A stretch of 33,855 nt of DNA from positions 1 through 33,855 of the forward strand of contig WFWG01000283.1 in the NCBI GenBank assembly GCA_015491235.1, read 5' to 3'. Position 1 is the first letter of the stretch. The number at the start of each line of letters is the position of its first letter. Shown here one piece after another: positions 7,925 to 17,736 of this stretch. This stretch comes from Ardenticatenaceae bacterium. Lineage in GTDB: Bacteria; Chloroflexota; Anaerolineae; Ardenticatenales; Ardenticatenaceae. Position numbers and translations under genes: made by a program. The notes under the pieces are model-generated. The model was not told where the DNA came from. It saw nothing but the letters and a program-made list of their open reading frames with translations, and made no database searches.

Positions 7925-7955
7925 AAAAAGCGCGACGGGCTTGAAAAGCTCGTCG
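7925..7955 (-). terminator. intrinsic terminator after the 47-aa gene
   Basis: On the minus strand CGACGAGCTT pairs with AAGCCCGTCG (one mismatch) around a 3-base loop, followed by CGCTTTTTAG. It lies 35 bases after the stop of the 47-aa gene and before the HAD gene, so it would end or attenuate the ilvB-to-47-aa transcript. No clear promoter is seen between it and the HAD start, so HAD-leuB-cimA-ilvE-ilvD probably needs read-through or a promoter inside an upstream gene. Confidence 0.65.
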
Positions 7956-7990
7956 TCCCTCAGTGACCTTGCCCCCCGCGAAGCCGACGA

Positions 7991-8134
7991 CTAGCGATAG
8001 TACTCCTGAATCATCCGGCAGGCGTACTCCTGTTCGCGGGGCACGGACGAGGAGACGGAATTCCCGTTTCCGTTGCCCTTTCCGTTGCTCTGCACTTTTA
8101 CGTCCTGCTTGGGGACTTGCAGTTTGACCGTCAT
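7991..8134 (-). CDS. 47-aa hydrophilic peptide, unknown
   Basis: The ATG at 8134 has an excellent ribosome site (AAGGAGGC, 5-6 bases upstream), and the frame runs to TAG at 7991. The peptide begins MTVKLQVPKQDVKVQSNG, continues with a GKGNGNGNS low-complexity stretch, and ends with a helix-like, Tyr-rich tail (REQEYACRMIQEYYR). There is no signal peptide, membrane segment or branched-chain bias. It starts 28 bp after the leuD stop and is followed by a terminator, so it is the last gene of the ilvB-leuD transcript. I recognise no family. The strong ribosome site and position favour a real product. Confidence 0.65.
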   Translation of the reverse strand: MTVKLQVPKQDVKVQSNGKGNGNGNSVSSSVPREQEYACRMIQEYYR

Positions 8135-8162
8135 GATTGCCTCCTTGCTTGTTGTACGCCGC

Positions 8163-8660
8163 TCACTGTTGTTCGCTCGCCTTCAAGTACTCGAGGTACC
8201 CGCCCGCCTCCCGCACCTTGATGGCGAACTCGGGCAGCGGGGTAAACGTGGCCTCCTCTCCTGTGCGCAGGTTCTTGAGCCAGCCGGCCGTCAGGTCAAC
8301 CTCGACCTCGTCGCCCGTCTCGAAATATTGGGGCGCGTTGGGCAGCTCGACGATGAGGAAGCCGTTGTTGATGGCGTTGCGGTAGAAGATGTTGGCGAAG
8401 CTCTCGGCGATGACCATTTCCACGCCGGCGGCCTTGAGCGCCCAGACGGCGTGCTCGCGGCTGCTGCCCGTGCCGAAGTTCTTGCCCGCCACAATGATGT
8501 CGCCGGGCTGAACCTTCCGAGGGAAGTCCGGGTCCAGGTCTTCCATGACGTGCTGGCCCAGGTAAGCCGGGTCGTCGCTCGTCAGGTAGCGGGCCGGGAT
8601 GATTTCGTCGGTGTTGATGTGGTCGCGTGCGTAAACGTGAACGCGCCCTTTGATCTTCAT
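8163..8660 (-). CDS. leuD: 3-isopropylmalate dehydratase small subunit
   Basis: This 165-aa swivel-domain subunit pairs with LeuC to isomerise 2- to 3-isopropylmalate, and citramalate to 3-methylmalate in this cluster. [17 protein letters not shown] near the N-terminus and [13 protein letters not shown] (GxxFGxGSSREHA) are the family signatures. The size is that of the short archaeal/thermophile type rather than the roughly 200-aa enterobacterial form. The ATG at 8660 overlaps the leuC stop (ATGA), and GGAGGAGG inside leuC is the ribosome site, so the two subunits are translationally coupled. A longer frame upstream of this ATG is only leuC read in another frame. Confidence 0.96.
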   Translation of the reverse strand: MKIKGRVHVYARDHINTDEIIPARYLTSDDPAYLGQHVMEDLDPDFPRKVQPGDIIVAGKNFGTGSSREHAVWALKAAGVEMVIAESFANIFYRNAINNGFLIVELPNAPQYFETGDEVEVDLTAGWLKNLRTGEEATFTPLPEFAIKVREAGGYLEYLKASEQQ

Positions 8661-9946
8661 GCGGCCTCCTCCGTGGCAGATTCCAGGGTTCGCGGGTCGG
8701 TGATGTAGCCGGTGACGGCGCTGGCGGCCACCACCGCCGGGCTGGCCAGGTAAATCTGGGCGGTGGGATGGCCCATGCGGCCGGTAAAGTTCCGGTTCGT
8801 GGACGAGATGCAGACGTCGTTGGGACCCAGCACGCCAGTGTGCATGCCCAAACAAGCCCCGCACGAGGGGTAAGAGACCGTGGCGCCGGCCTCCACGAAG
8901 ATTTCCAGCAGCCCCTCGCGGAGCGCCTGCTTGTAAATCTCCTGCGTGGCCGGCACGATAATCATGCGCACCCACGGCGCCACCTGGCGCCCCTTGAGGA
9001 TGTTGGCGGCCACCCGCAAGTCGCTGATGCGACCGTTGGTGCAACTGCCCAGGTACGCCTGGTCAATGCGAATGCCAACCGCCTCGCTGATGGGCTTGCC
9101 GTTGCCAGGGCGGTTGGGGAAGGCCACCACCGGCTCCAGTTGGCTCAAGTCCACCTCCACCACCTGGGCGTACTCGGCGTCCGGGTCCGGCTGGAAGCAG
9201 TGCCAGCGCTCCTCCGGCGTGCCCTTCTCGCGCAGGTAGGCTTGCGTCACCTCGTCGGCCGCGATGACGCCGGTCATGCCGCCAGCCTCCACGGCCATGT
9301 TGGTGAGGGTGAAGCGCTCCTCCATCGAGAGAGTAGCCATGCCCTCACCGCCCCACTCCATGGCCATGCCACGGGCGCCGTCGTCGCCAATGCGCCGGAT
9401 GACCTCCAGGATAATGTCCTTGGCGTAGACACCGGGGTTGAGGCGCCCCTTCAACTCGATGCGCAGCGTTTCGGGCACGCGCAGCCAGATTTTGCCCGCG
9501 TAGATGGCGCCGGCCAGGTCGGTGGAGCCGATGCCGGTGGCGAAGGTGCCCAGCGCGCCCGCGTTGGGCGTGTGGGAGTCGCCCGAGACCACCACCTCGC
9601 CGGGGGCGGGCAGGCCGCTGGCCTCGAAGACCGTGTGGGCAATGCCGCCCCGCCCCACCTCGTACCAGTGCTTGATGCCGTGGCGCTGCACCCACTCCCT
9701 GAGGCGCTGGTACAGCTTGGCCGAGGCGATGTCCTTGGCCGGCACGGTGTGGTCTGGGACGGCCACCACACGCTCCGGGTTCCAGACGCGGTCCATGTCG
9801 CGCGCCTCAAGCATCTTGATGGCAGCCGGCGTCGTGATTTCATGGGCCAACACCCAGTCCACAGGCACCTCCAGCAACTCGCCGGGGCGCACTCGATCCC
9901 GTCCGACTTTGTGGGCCAGTATCTTCTCTGCCAATGTCATACCCAT
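8657..9946 (-). CDS. leuC: 3-isopropylmalate dehydratase large subunit
   Basis: This 429-aa aconitase-superfamily subunit carries the catalytic [4Fe-4S] cluster. Cluster cysteines are visible in [13 protein letters not shown] and in PSCGACLG (CxxC). [20 protein letters not shown] is the conserved substrate/active-site segment. The length fits the short archaeal-type LeuC/HacA group. The chosen ATG at 9946 lies behind GAGGTG (8-base spacing); a longer in-frame start 105 bases upstream has no family similarity. It starts 101 bp after leuA, and that gap holds a strong GC hairpin. Confidence 0.95.
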   Translation of the reverse strand: MGMTLAEKILAHKVGRDRVRPGELLEVPVDWVLAHEITTPAAIKMLEARDMDRVWNPERVVAVPDHTVPAKDIASAKLYQRLREWVQRHGIKHWYEVGRGGIAHTVFEASGLPAPGEVVVSGDSHTPNAGALGTFATGIGSTDLAGAIYAGKIWLRVPETLRIELKGRLNPGVYAKDIILEVIRRIGDDGARGMAMEWGGEGMATLSMEERFTLTNMAVEAGGMTGVIAADEVTQAYLREKGTPEERWHCFQPDPDAEYAQVVEVDLSQLEPVVAFPNRPGNGKPISEAVGIRIDQAYLGSCTNGRISDLRVAANILKGRQVAPWVRMIIVPATQEIYKQALREGLLEIFVEAGATVSYPSCGACLGMHTGVLGPNDVCISSTNRNFTGRMGHPTAQIYLASPAVVAASAVTGYITDPRTLESATEEAA

Positions 9947-9976
9947 CGTGTTTTCACCTCGCTCTGAAGAGATTGC

Positions 9977-10011
9977 GCGGTGCGGGCGAGGCCGTCGCCC
10001 ACCCGCACCGC
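9977..10011 (-). other. GC-rich hairpin between leuA and leuC
   Basis: gcggtgcggg (9977-9986) pairs perfectly with cccgcaccgc (10002-10011), and an alternative inner stem gggcga/tcgccc (9984-9989, 9995-10000) competes with it. No U-tract follows on the minus strand. It is likely an mRNA stability or processing element that sets the leuA:leuC ratio (inference). Confidence 0.5.
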
Positions 10012-10047
10012 GAGACTTTTGGTGCAGGAAGAGGGAACCTGCGCCGT

Positions 10048-11697
<1,650 letters not shown>

Positions 11698-11832
11698 TTT
11701 TCCTAACTCCTTTCCTCGTGAGCTTTCGTCTGACTTTTCCCTACCACCAACCGCACTCCATCCCTTTGGCAAAGGCCACTAAGCCCATCCTCGCACACGA
11801 GGACCACCCCCTTTCCTTTTGGTGTGGGAAGG

Positions 11833-11861
11833 ACCTGACAGGCTTCCGAAGCCTGTCAGGT
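11833..11861. repeat. perfect 13-bp palindrome after pyk
   Basis: acctgacaggctt (11833-11845) and aagcctgtcaggt (11849-11861) are exact reverse complements with a 3-base loop, beginning 4 bases past the pyk stop. On the minus strand CCTTCCC follows, so it is a poor terminator. The core GACAGG...CCTGTCAGGT is shared with 3084-3107, which suggests a dispersed palindromic repeat family. Confidence 0.7.
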
Positions 11862-11864
11862 TTG

Positions 11865-12986
11865 CTACGCAGGGCGCACCAGCCACTCTCCCAGGCGGCG
11901 GGAGGACTGCCAGGGAGAGGCGCGCTCCGTGAAGACGGGCACCCGCTCCTCGGCCTCCACCCGCTCGATGATGCGGCGCATGGTCTTCACCGCCTCCACC
12001 GGATAGCTGCCGGTGGCCGTCTCTCCGGAAAGCATGACGGCGTCGGTGCCGTCGAGAATGGCGTTGACCACGTCGCTCACCTCGGCGCGGGTGGGGCGGG
12101 GCTGGACGCACATGCTCTCCAACATTTGGGTGGCCGTCACCACCGGCTTGCCGGCCCGGTTGCACCGCCGAATCACCATCTTCTGGATGAGCGGCACATC
12201 CTCGGGCGGCATCTCCAGCCCCAGGTCGCCCCGCGCCACCATGATGCCGTCGGCGGCGGCGATAATGGCGTCCACGTGCTGAACGGCCTCGGGTGTCTCG
12301 ATCTTGGCCATCAGCCTGGGAACTCGCTGGCCAGAGGCCAGTTCGGCCACCAGGGCCCGTGCGGCGAAGATTTCGTTGGGGTGGCGCACGTAGGAGAGGG
12401 CCACCCACTCGGCCTCCAGTTCCACGGCCAGGCGCAGGTCGCGCTCATCCTTGGCCGTCAACCCGCCACCGTTGGAGGTGGCGCGGGCACCACGGGTGGG
12501 CAGGTTGATGCCCTTGGCGGACGTCAGCCTGCCGCCCACCACCACTTGGCAGATCACGAAGTGGGGCGGCTCCACCCGTTCCACCCGCAACTCGAGCTTG
12601 CCGTCGTCCAGAAGAACGGTGTCGCCGGCGTGCAACTCCAGAACTGCCCCTGGCACGGGAATTTCCCGTTCGCCGCCGGCAACGCGGGCACCGGCCACCA
12701 GCCGCACTTCGTCTCCCGGCGTGAGGGTGATTCCCTCGCCCACGTCGCCGACGCGCAGCTTGGCCCCCTGAAGGTCGAACAACAGGCTCACGGGCCGCCC
12801 AACTTCGGCAGCCGCCTGGCGCACTGCCTGCGCGATTCGGCGGTGAGTGGCGTGGTCACCGTGGGACATGTTGAGCCGGGCAATGTCCATGCCAGCCCGA
12901 ATCATCTCGCACAACGTGGCGTGTGTCCAAGACGCTGGGCCAATGGTGGCCACAATCCGCGTTCGAGGTCTTTCGGCGCGTTCCAT
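11865..12986 (-). CDS. pyk: pyruvate kinase lacking the C-terminal domain
   Basis: At 373 aa this is about 100 residues shorter than a typical bacterial enzyme (about 470). The catalytic parts are intact: [10 protein letters not shown] at the N-terminus, ARLNMSHG, the B domain (about 70-170), [11 protein letters not shown] with the active-site Lys, [22 protein letters not shown] and [15 protein letters not shown]. The sequence ends just after the TIM barrel, so the C-terminal domain that normally forms the allosteric site is missing. It would convert PEP + ADP to pyruvate, the shared precursor of acetolactate and citramalate. It starts 4 bp after the ilvC stop. The truncation point sits beside the palindrome 11833-11861, so loss by rearrangement is possible, but a native short form cannot be excluded. 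Confidence 0.9.
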   Translation of the reverse strand: MERAERPRTRIVATIGPASWTHATLCEMIRAGMDIARLNMSHGDHATHRRIAQAVRQAAAEVGRPVSLLFDLQGAKLRVGDVGEGITLTPGDEVRLVAGARVAGGEREIPVPGAVLELHAGDTVLLDDGKLELRVERVEPPHFVICQVVVGGRLTSAKGINLPTRGARATSNGGGLTAKDERDLRLAVELEAEWVALSYVRHPNEIFAARALVAELASGQRVPRLMAKIETPEAVQHVDAIIAAADGIMVARGDLGLEMPPEDVPLIQKMVIRRCNRAGKPVVTATQMLESMCVQPRPTRAEVSDVVNAILDGTDAVMLSGETATGSYPVEAVKTMRRIIERVEAEERVPVFTERASPWQSSRRLGEWLVRPA

Positions 12987-12990
12987 GCTC

Positions 12991-13995
12991 TCACTCGACT
13001 TCCTTCGGGTTGATCCACGGCATCATGCGGCGCAGCCGTCGGCCCACTTCCTCGATGGGGTGACGGCGCTCTTCCTCGCGGCGCTGGTTGAACCAGGGCC
13101 GCCCTTTGGCGTTCTCCTCCAGCCACTTGCGGGCGAAGGTGCCGTCCTGAATTTCAGCCAGAATCTGGCGCATGGTCTGGCGCACGTGTTCGTCAATGAC
13201 GCGCGGGCCGGAGACGTAGTCGCCGTACTCCGCCGTGTCGCTGACCGAGTAGCGCATGTAGCTCAGGCCGCCCTGGTAGAAGAGGTCCACGATAAGTTTG
13301 AGTTCGTGCAGGCACTCGAAGTAGGCGATTTCGGGCTGATAGCCGGCCTCCACCAGCGTCTCGAAAGCCGCCTTGACCAGCGCCGAAACGCCGCCGCACA
13401 GCACCACCTGCTCGCCGAAGAGGTCGGTTTCGGTCTCCTCGGCGAAGGTGGTTTCCAGCACGCCGGCGCGGGTGCAACCCAGGGCCTTGGCGTAGGCCAG
13501 CGCATTGGCCAGGGCCTGCCCGCTGGCGTCCTGGTGGATGGCCACCAGGGCGGGGATGCCCACTCCTTCCACGTAGAGCTCCCGCAGGCGGTGGCCGGGC
13601 CCCTTGGGGGCCACCATGCTCACGTCCACCGTCTCCGGCGGCACAATCTGCTCGAAGCGGATGTTGAACCCGTGGGCGAACATCAGGGTGGCCCCGGGCC
13701 GCAAGTTGGGTTCGACTTCCTCGCGGTAGAGCTGGGCTTGTATCGTGTCGGGCACCAGCATCATCACAAAGTCGGCCCCGGCCACGGCCTCCCCCACGGG
13801 CTGAACGGTCAACCCCTCGGCCTCGGCCTTGGGCCAACTTTTGCTGCCGGGGTAGAGGCCCACCACCACGTCCACCCCGCTGTCGCGCAGGTTGAGGGCG
13901 TGGGCGTGGCCTTGACTCCCGTAGCCCAACACAGCCACGCGCTTGCCGTCCAGACGGGAGAGGTCAGCGTCCTTGTCGTAGTAAATGGTGACCAT
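12991..13995 (-). CDS. ilvC: ketol-acid reductoisomerase, class I
   Basis: This 334-aa enzyme isomerises and reduces acetolactate or acetohydroxybutyrate. The N-terminal Rossmann domain has [21 protein letters not shown], followed by [12 protein letters not shown], the loop that contacts the cofactor phosphate. [17 protein letters not shown] and [13 protein letters not shown] (metal-binding Asp/Glu) mark the catalytic region. The length is that of the short class I form. The ATG at 13995 follows GAGGAGG. It lies 48 bp after ilvN and directly before pyk. Confidence 0.97.
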   Translation of the reverse strand: MVTIYYDKDADLSRLDGKRVAVLGYGSQGHAHALNLRDSGVDVVVGLYPGSKSWPKAEAEGLTVQPVGEAVAGADFVMMLVPDTIQAQLYREEVEPNLRPGATLMFAHGFNIRFEQIVPPETVDVSMVAPKGPGHRLRELYVEGVGIPALVAIHQDASGQALANALAYAKALGCTRAGVLETTFAEETETDLFGEQVVLCGGVSALVKAAFETLVEAGYQPEIAYFECLHELKLIVDLFYQGGLSYMRYSVSDTAEYGDYVSGPRVIDEHVRQTMRQILAEIQDGTFARKWLEENAKGRPWFNQRREEERRHPIEEVGRRLRRMMPWINPKEVE

Positions 13996-14043
13996 GCAAA
14001 TCCTCCTCGGAGAAATTGGTGTTTCCGTTGATGTTCCACCGGT

Positions 14044-14565
14044 TCACAACACGGAGCCGTTGCCGCCCACGCGGCCATGCCCGTTCACCGAGGTGCCCCG
14101 GACCATAGCCACGATGCCCGTGCGCACCATCTCGATGATGCCGAATGGGCGCATCACGTCAACGAAGGAGTTGATTTTGTCCTCCTCGCCGGTGAGTTCC
14201 ACGATGAGGCTCTCCGGCGCCACGTCCACCACGTGGCCCCGAAAGACCTGGGTCAACTGGATAATTTCGGGTCGCGTCTTGGCGTCGGCCTTCACCTTGA
14301 TGAGCACCAGGTCGCGCACCACGGCCGGCTTCTCGGTGATGTCCTCGACCTCGATCACGTTGACCAGCTTGTAGAGGTTGTGGACCACGCGGCTTGCGTC
14401 GGTTCGCGTGGCGTCCACCACGATGGTCATGCGCGAGACCTCCGGCACCTCGGTCTCGCCAACGGTCAGGCTGTCAATGTTGAAGCCGCGCCGGCGGAAG
14501 AGGCTGGCCACGCGGTTGAGCACGCCGGGCTTGTTTTCCACCCGTGCCACCAGGACGTGCTTCAT
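14044..14565 (-). CDS. ilvN: acetolactate synthase small (regulatory) subunit
   Basis: This 173-aa protein has an N-terminal ACT domain (ARVENKPGVLNRVASLFRRRGFNI, in the first 30 residues) that normally binds valine and gives feedback inhibition, and a C-terminal domain (about 80-160) that contacts and activates the large subunit. GNG/GHG-rich residues at the end are probably disordered. The ATG at 14565 overlaps the ilvB stop by 4 bases (ATGA), and GGAGGTG within ilvB is the ribosome site, so translation is coupled. Confidence 0.95.
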   Translation of the reverse strand: MKHVLVARVENKPGVLNRVASLFRRRGFNIDSLTVGETEVPEVSRMTIVVDATRTDASRVVHNLYKLVNVIEVEDITEKPAVVRDLVLIKVKADAKTRPEIIQLTQVFRGHVVDVAPESLIVELTGEEDKINSFVDVMRPFGIIEMVRTGIVAMVRGTSVNGHGRVGGNGSVL

Positions 14566-16271
14566 TTGGACACCTCCTTCTCGTACTGTTCCACAGGCCG
14601 CCGAATCATGGCGTGCAGGTCGGCCCCGGCAGGCACCATGGGGTAAACGATGTCCTCCTTCTCGACGATGAAGTCAATCAGCACCGGCCCGTCCACCTCG
14701 CGGGCCTTCTGGACCGTGGGAATTACTTCCTCGCGGCGCGTGACGCGGAAGGCCGGGATGTCATAAGCGGCGGCCAGCTTGCAGAAGTCGGGGTTGACCA
14801 GTGGGGTGGCAGCGTACCGCTTCTCGTAGAAGAACTCCTGCCACTGGCGCACCATGCCCAGGTAGCCGTTGTTGATGATGGCGATGCGGATGGGCACGCG
14901 CTCCTGCACGGCCGTGGCCAGCTCGGCCTGGGTCATCTGGAAGCCGCCATCCCCGGCGATGACCCACACCTCCTCGTCGGGGCGCGCCAGCTTGGCGCCA
15001 ATGCCGGCCGGCAGGGCGAAGCCCATGGTGCCCAGGCCGCCACTGGTGATGAGGGTGAAGGGGCGCTCGTGGCGGTAGTACTGGGCTTCCCACATCTGGT
15101 GCTGGCCCACGTCGGTCACCACGATGGCGTTGCCCTCGGTGGCCCGCCAGATGTCGTGAATCACGTGGGCGCCCCACAGTTTGCCGCCGCCGTCCCAGTT
15201 GAGGATGTCGCGCCGGCGGGTGTCGTCGCGCCACTCGTCAATCTGCTCCAGCCAGGCGGAGCGGTCCACCGGCTCCACGTGGGGGAGCAGTTCCTGGAGC
15301 ACCGCCTTGAGGTCGCCCACGATGCCCACGTCCACCTTGACGTTCTTGTTGATTTCGCTGGGGTCAATGTCCACGTGAATCTTGCGGGCCTTGGGAGCGT
15401 AGGTCTTCACGTTGCCGGTCACCCGGTCGTCGAAGCGCATTCCAAAGGCCAGCAGCAGGTCGGCTTCCTGAATGGCCTGGTTGACGTAGGCCTCGCCGTG
15501 CATCCCCATCATGCCCAGGCAGAGGGGGTGGGAGGCGGGGAAGTTCCCCAAGCCGAGGAGCGTCTGGGCCACGGGAATGCGTCCCCGCTCGGCGAACTCG
15601 CGCAACTCGCGCATGGCTCCGCTCATCAGCACGCCGTGCCCAGCCAAGATGACGGGCCGGCGGGCAGAATTGATGAGTTCCACGGCGCGCTCCAAATCCT
15701 CGGGCGGAATGACCGTGCGGGGCTTGTAGCCGGGTAACTCGACGGGGTCCTCGGGGTAGACGAACTCGGTGCGGGCAATTTGCACGTCCTTGGGAATGTC
15801 AATGAGCACCGGGCCGGGACGGCCCGTGCGGGCGATGTAGAAAGCTTCCTTCACAGTGCGGGCCAAGTCGCGCACGTCGGTCACCAGGTAGTTGTGCTTG
15901 GTGATGGGCAGCGTGATGCCGGTCACGTCGGTCTCCTGAAAGGCGTCCGACCCGATGGCCAACGTGGGCACCTGGCCGGTGATGCAGACCACGGGCGAGG
16001 AGTCCATCATGGCCGTGGCAATGCCCGTCACCATGTTGGTGGCCCCCGGTCCACTGGTGGCCATGGCCACCCCCACACGCCCGCTGGCGCGAGCGTAGCC
16101 GTCGGCGGCGTGAACGGCGCCCTGCTCGTGGCGCACCAGCACGTGGCGCACGGGGTAGAAGTTCATGGCGTCATAAGTGGGCAGGATGGCGCCGCCGGGG
16201 TAACCAAACACGAGCTCCACGCCCTCGCGCAAGAGGCACTCCCACAAAATCTCAGCCCCAGTTAGTTCCAT
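14562..16271 (-). CDS. ilvB: acetolactate synthase large (catalytic) subunit
   Basis: This 569-aa ThDP- and FAD-dependent enzyme condenses two pyruvates to acetolactate, or pyruvate with 2-oxobutyrate to acetohydroxybutyrate. The catalytic Glu is E49 (VRHEQGAVHAADGYAR). YPGGAILPTYD, TSGPGATN and DAFQETD follow, and the ThDP/Mg motif GDGGFQMTQAEL...NNGYLGMV lies near residues 430-470. The length is typical. The ATG at 16271 follows GGGGGATGAT. It is the first structural gene after the attenuator leader (16370-16616), so the entire cluster is probably controlled by branched-chain amino acid supply. Confidence 0.97.
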   Translation of the reverse strand: MELTGAEILWECLLREGVELVFGYPGGAILPTYDAMNFYPVRHVLVRHEQGAVHAADGYARASGRVGVAMATSGPGATNMVTGIATAMMDSSPVVCITGQVPTLAIGSDAFQETDVTGITLPITKHNYLVTDVRDLARTVKEAFYIARTGRPGPVLIDIPKDVQIARTEFVYPEDPVELPGYKPRTVIPPEDLERAVELINSARRPVILAGHGVLMSGAMRELREFAERGRIPVAQTLLGLGNFPASHPLCLGMMGMHGEAYVNQAIQEADLLLAFGMRFDDRVTGNVKTYAPKARKIHVDIDPSEINKNVKVDVGIVGDLKAVLQELLPHVEPVDRSAWLEQIDEWRDDTRRRDILNWDGGGKLWGAHVIHDIWRATEGNAIVVTDVGQHQMWEAQYYRHERPFTLITSGGLGTMGFALPAGIGAKLARPDEEVWVIAGDGGFQMTQAELATAVQERVPIRIAIINNGYLGMVRQWQEFFYEKRYAATPLVNPDFCKLAAAYDIPAFRVTRREEVIPTVQKAREVDGPVLIDFIVEKEDIVYPMVPAGADLHAMIRRPVEQYEKEVSK

Positions 16272-16284
16272 ACCATCATCCCCC

Positions 16285-16359
16285 TTTCACAAACACCTGA
16301 CGGTCGTTTTTCACAAACGCACAACGCCCGCCTTCACCACGAGTGGTGTCAGCGGGCGT
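16285..16359 (-). promoter_or_regulatory. second hairpin and direct repeats just upstream of ilvB
   Basis: acgcccgc (16324-16331) pairs with gcgggcgt (16352-16359) around an inner stem caccac/gtggtg (16335-16340, 16343-16348). No U-tract follows. Between it and ilvB the decamer tttcacaaac occurs twice, at 16285-16294 and 16309-16318, 24 bases apart. This lies beyond the attenuator and may affect ilvB translation or mRNA processing, or bind a regulator. Confidence 0.5.
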
Positions 16360-16369
16360 CATTGCCCTG

Positions 16370-16402
16370 AAAAAGTTAAGGCCTCCCGCGTTGGGAGGCC
16401 TT
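16370..16402 (-). terminator. attenuator terminator of the ilvB operon
   Basis: On the minus strand AAGGCCTCCC pairs perfectly with GGGAGGCCTT (16393-16402 with 16378-16387) around a 5-base loop, then AACTTTTTC. It lies 32 bases after the leader peptide stop and about 100 bases before ilvB. Its 5' arm plus loop can instead pair with the upstream leader segment 16450-16464, so termination is conditional. Confidence 0.85.
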
Positions 16403-16464
16403 CTGTTCCTTGCTTTGTGCCTGGTAACCGGTGCTTAGGTGCTGCTTCCGGCCCTCCCAACGCG
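16387..16464 (-). promoter_or_regulatory. antiterminator pairing of the ilvB attenuator
   Basis: The leader segment CGCGTTGGGAGGGCC (minus strand, 16464-16450, codons 27-31 of the leader peptide) is complementary to GGCCTCCCAACGCG (16400-16387): 12 uninterrupted base pairs, then a bulged G and two more. The second segment is also the 5' arm of the terminator, so the two structures exclude each other. A ribosome stalled in the Val/Leu/Ile run (codons 2-21) leaves the first segment free to form the antiterminator; a ribosome reaching the stop codon covers part of it. Confidence 0.85.
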
Positions 16465-16542
16465 CATTCGCTCCTTGCCCAAAATAATGACAAGGAGCTG
16501 AATAATAAGGACCAGGACCAGAAGCAACACTGACAGCACCAT
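16435..16542 (-). CDS. branched-chain-rich leader peptide of the ilvB operon
   Basis: The ATG at 16542 has GAGG 8 bases upstream, and the frame stops with TAA at 16435 (35 aa). Of residues 2-21, 18 are Val, Leu or Ile; only S4 and Q15 interrupt. The tail (GKERMRVGRAGSST) carries the codons that overlap the antiterminator segment. Its role is to sense charged tRNA-Val/Leu/Ile through ribosome speed; the peptide itself probably has no function. An alternative is a tiny membrane protein, since the run is also long enough for a membrane helix, but the position and paired hairpins make the leader reading much stronger. Confidence 0.88.
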   Translation of the reverse strand: MVLSVLLLVLVLIIQLLVIILGKERMRVGRAGSST

Positions 16543-16587
16543 AAGGCTTTCCTCGTTCCGTTTTTCACGTGGCCGCTTTGTTAGGCT

Positions 16588-16616
16588 AATATATCACGCC
16601 TTCTCGTTGAAGTCAA
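16588..16616 (-). promoter_or_regulatory. promoter of the ilvB operon
   Basis: TTGACT (16611-16616) and TATATT (16588-16593), minus strand, are exactly 17 bases apart. Transcription would begin near 16581, giving a leader of about 310 nt with the leader peptide and attenuator before ilvB. It is the only strong promoter I see for the cluster. Confidence 0.85.
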
Positions 16617-16643
16617 GGGGGTGAGGAACGGATTTGGGCCAAG

Positions 16644-16661
16644 ACTACCCGGATGGGTAGT
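16644..16661 (-). other. short hairpin after oppF
   Basis: actaccc (16644-16650) pairs with gggtagt (16655-16661) around 4 bases, between the oppF stop and the ilvB promoter. There is no U-tract, so it is a weak candidate for the transporter operon terminator. Confidence 0.35.
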
Positions 16662-16698
16662 TGGACAAGGTGTTACCCGCTTGGGAACTCAACACGTT

Positions 16699-17736
16699 TT
16701 AACGCGATGCTTTTTCTGTTGCTTCGGGTTCTCCTGCGGGCAGAAAGTCTTCCCCGAAGTGGCAGGCCACCCAGTGGCCGGGTCGCAGCTCCCGCAACTC
16801 CGGTTCGGCTTCGCTGCACTCCGGCTTGGCAAAGGGGCAACGCGGGTGGAACCGGCACCCCGACGGCGGGTTCAGCGGGCTGGGCACGTCTCCCGGCAGG
16901 ATGATGCGTTCCTTCTTGCGGGTGGGGTCGGGCACAGGCACGGCCGAGAGCAGGGCTTGGGTGTAGGGGTGCACCGGCGTGTAGAAGAGTTCTTCCTTGG
17001 CCGCCAGTTCCACGATTTTGCCCAGGTACATGACGGCCACGCGGTGCGAGATGTGTTCCACCACCGCCAGGTTGTGGGCCACGAAGAGATACGTGAGCTT
17101 GAATTCCTCCTGCAAGTCCATCAACAGGTTGAGAATTTGCGCCTGGATGGAAACGTCCAGCGCCGAGACGGGCTCGTCCAGCACCAGGAACTGGGGTTGC
17201 AAGGCCAGCGCTCGGGCAATGCCAATGCGCTGCCGCTGCCCCCCGGAGAACTCATGGGGGTAGCGGTAGGCGTGGTAGGGCTCCAGGCCCACCTTGCGCA
17301 ACATCTCCATCATCGTCTCCCGCCGCTCCTTGGGGGTGCCGATGCCGTGGATCTTCAACCCTTCCATGATGGACTCGCCCACGGGCAGGCGGGGGTCCAG
17401 GGAAGAAAAGGGGTCCTGGAAGACGATTTGCATCCGGCGCCGCAGCGCCTTGAGTTCACGCCCGTTGAGGGCAAAGATGTTCTGGCTGTCGAAGTAGGCT
17501 TCTCCGGCCGTGGGCTCCAGCAAGCGCAACAAGGTCAGGGCGGCGGTGGTCTTGCCGCACCCCGATTCGCCCACCAGGCCCAGGGTTTCCCCCTCGTAGA
17601 TGGTGAAGCTGATGTCGTCCACGGCCTTGACCCAGGCCACGATCCGGCGGAGAAGTCCACCCCGCACGGGGAAGTACTTCTTCAGGCCGCGCACTTCCAC
17701 CAGCGGTTTGTGGGAATTGGGCGAGTGGAGCGTCAT
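16699..17736 (-). CDS. oppF: peptide/nickel ABC transporter ATP-binding protein (OppF/DppF-like)
   Basis: This 345-aa ATPase has Walker [10 protein letters not shown], the Q-loop in [15 protein letters not shown] signature [15 protein letters not shown], Walker [13 protein letters not shown] and the H-loop VAHN. The C-terminal oligopeptide/dipeptide extension has a cysteine-rich block ([15 protein letters not shown]) typical of this family, which can bind an Fe-S cluster. It energises import with oppD. The ATG at 17736 overlaps the oppD stop (ATGA). The 28 residues that can be read upstream of it are oppD in another frame. It is the last gene of the transporter operon. Confidence 0.93.
   Translation of the reverse strand: MTLHSPNSHKPLVEVRGLKKYFPVRGGLLRRIVAWVKAVDDISFTIYEGETLGLVGESGCGKTTAALTLLRLLEPTAGEAYFDSQNIFALNGRELKALRRRMQIVFQDPFSSLDPRLPVGESIMEGLKIHGIGTPKERRETMMEMLRKVGLEPYHAYRYPHEFSGGQRQRIGIARALALQPQFLVLDEPVSALDVSIQAQILNLLMDLQEEFKLTYLFVAHNLAVVEHISHRVAVMYLGKIVELAAKEELFYTPVHPYTQALLSAVPVPDPTRKKERIILPGDVPSPLNPPSGCRFHPRCPFAKPECSEAEPELRELRPGHWVACHFGEDFLPAGEPEATEKASR

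Noticed and set aside
16359-16568. 69-codon frame overlapping the ilvB leader
   Set aside because: It reads the leader region in a different frame and runs through the terminator stem. The 35-codon frame has the better ribosome site and the branched-chain codon run.
16272-16590. T-box or other tRNA-sensing riboswitch before ilvB
   Set aside because: No T-box consensus (TGGNACCGCG-like) or specifier stem is seen; the leader peptide with exclusive hairpins explains the region.
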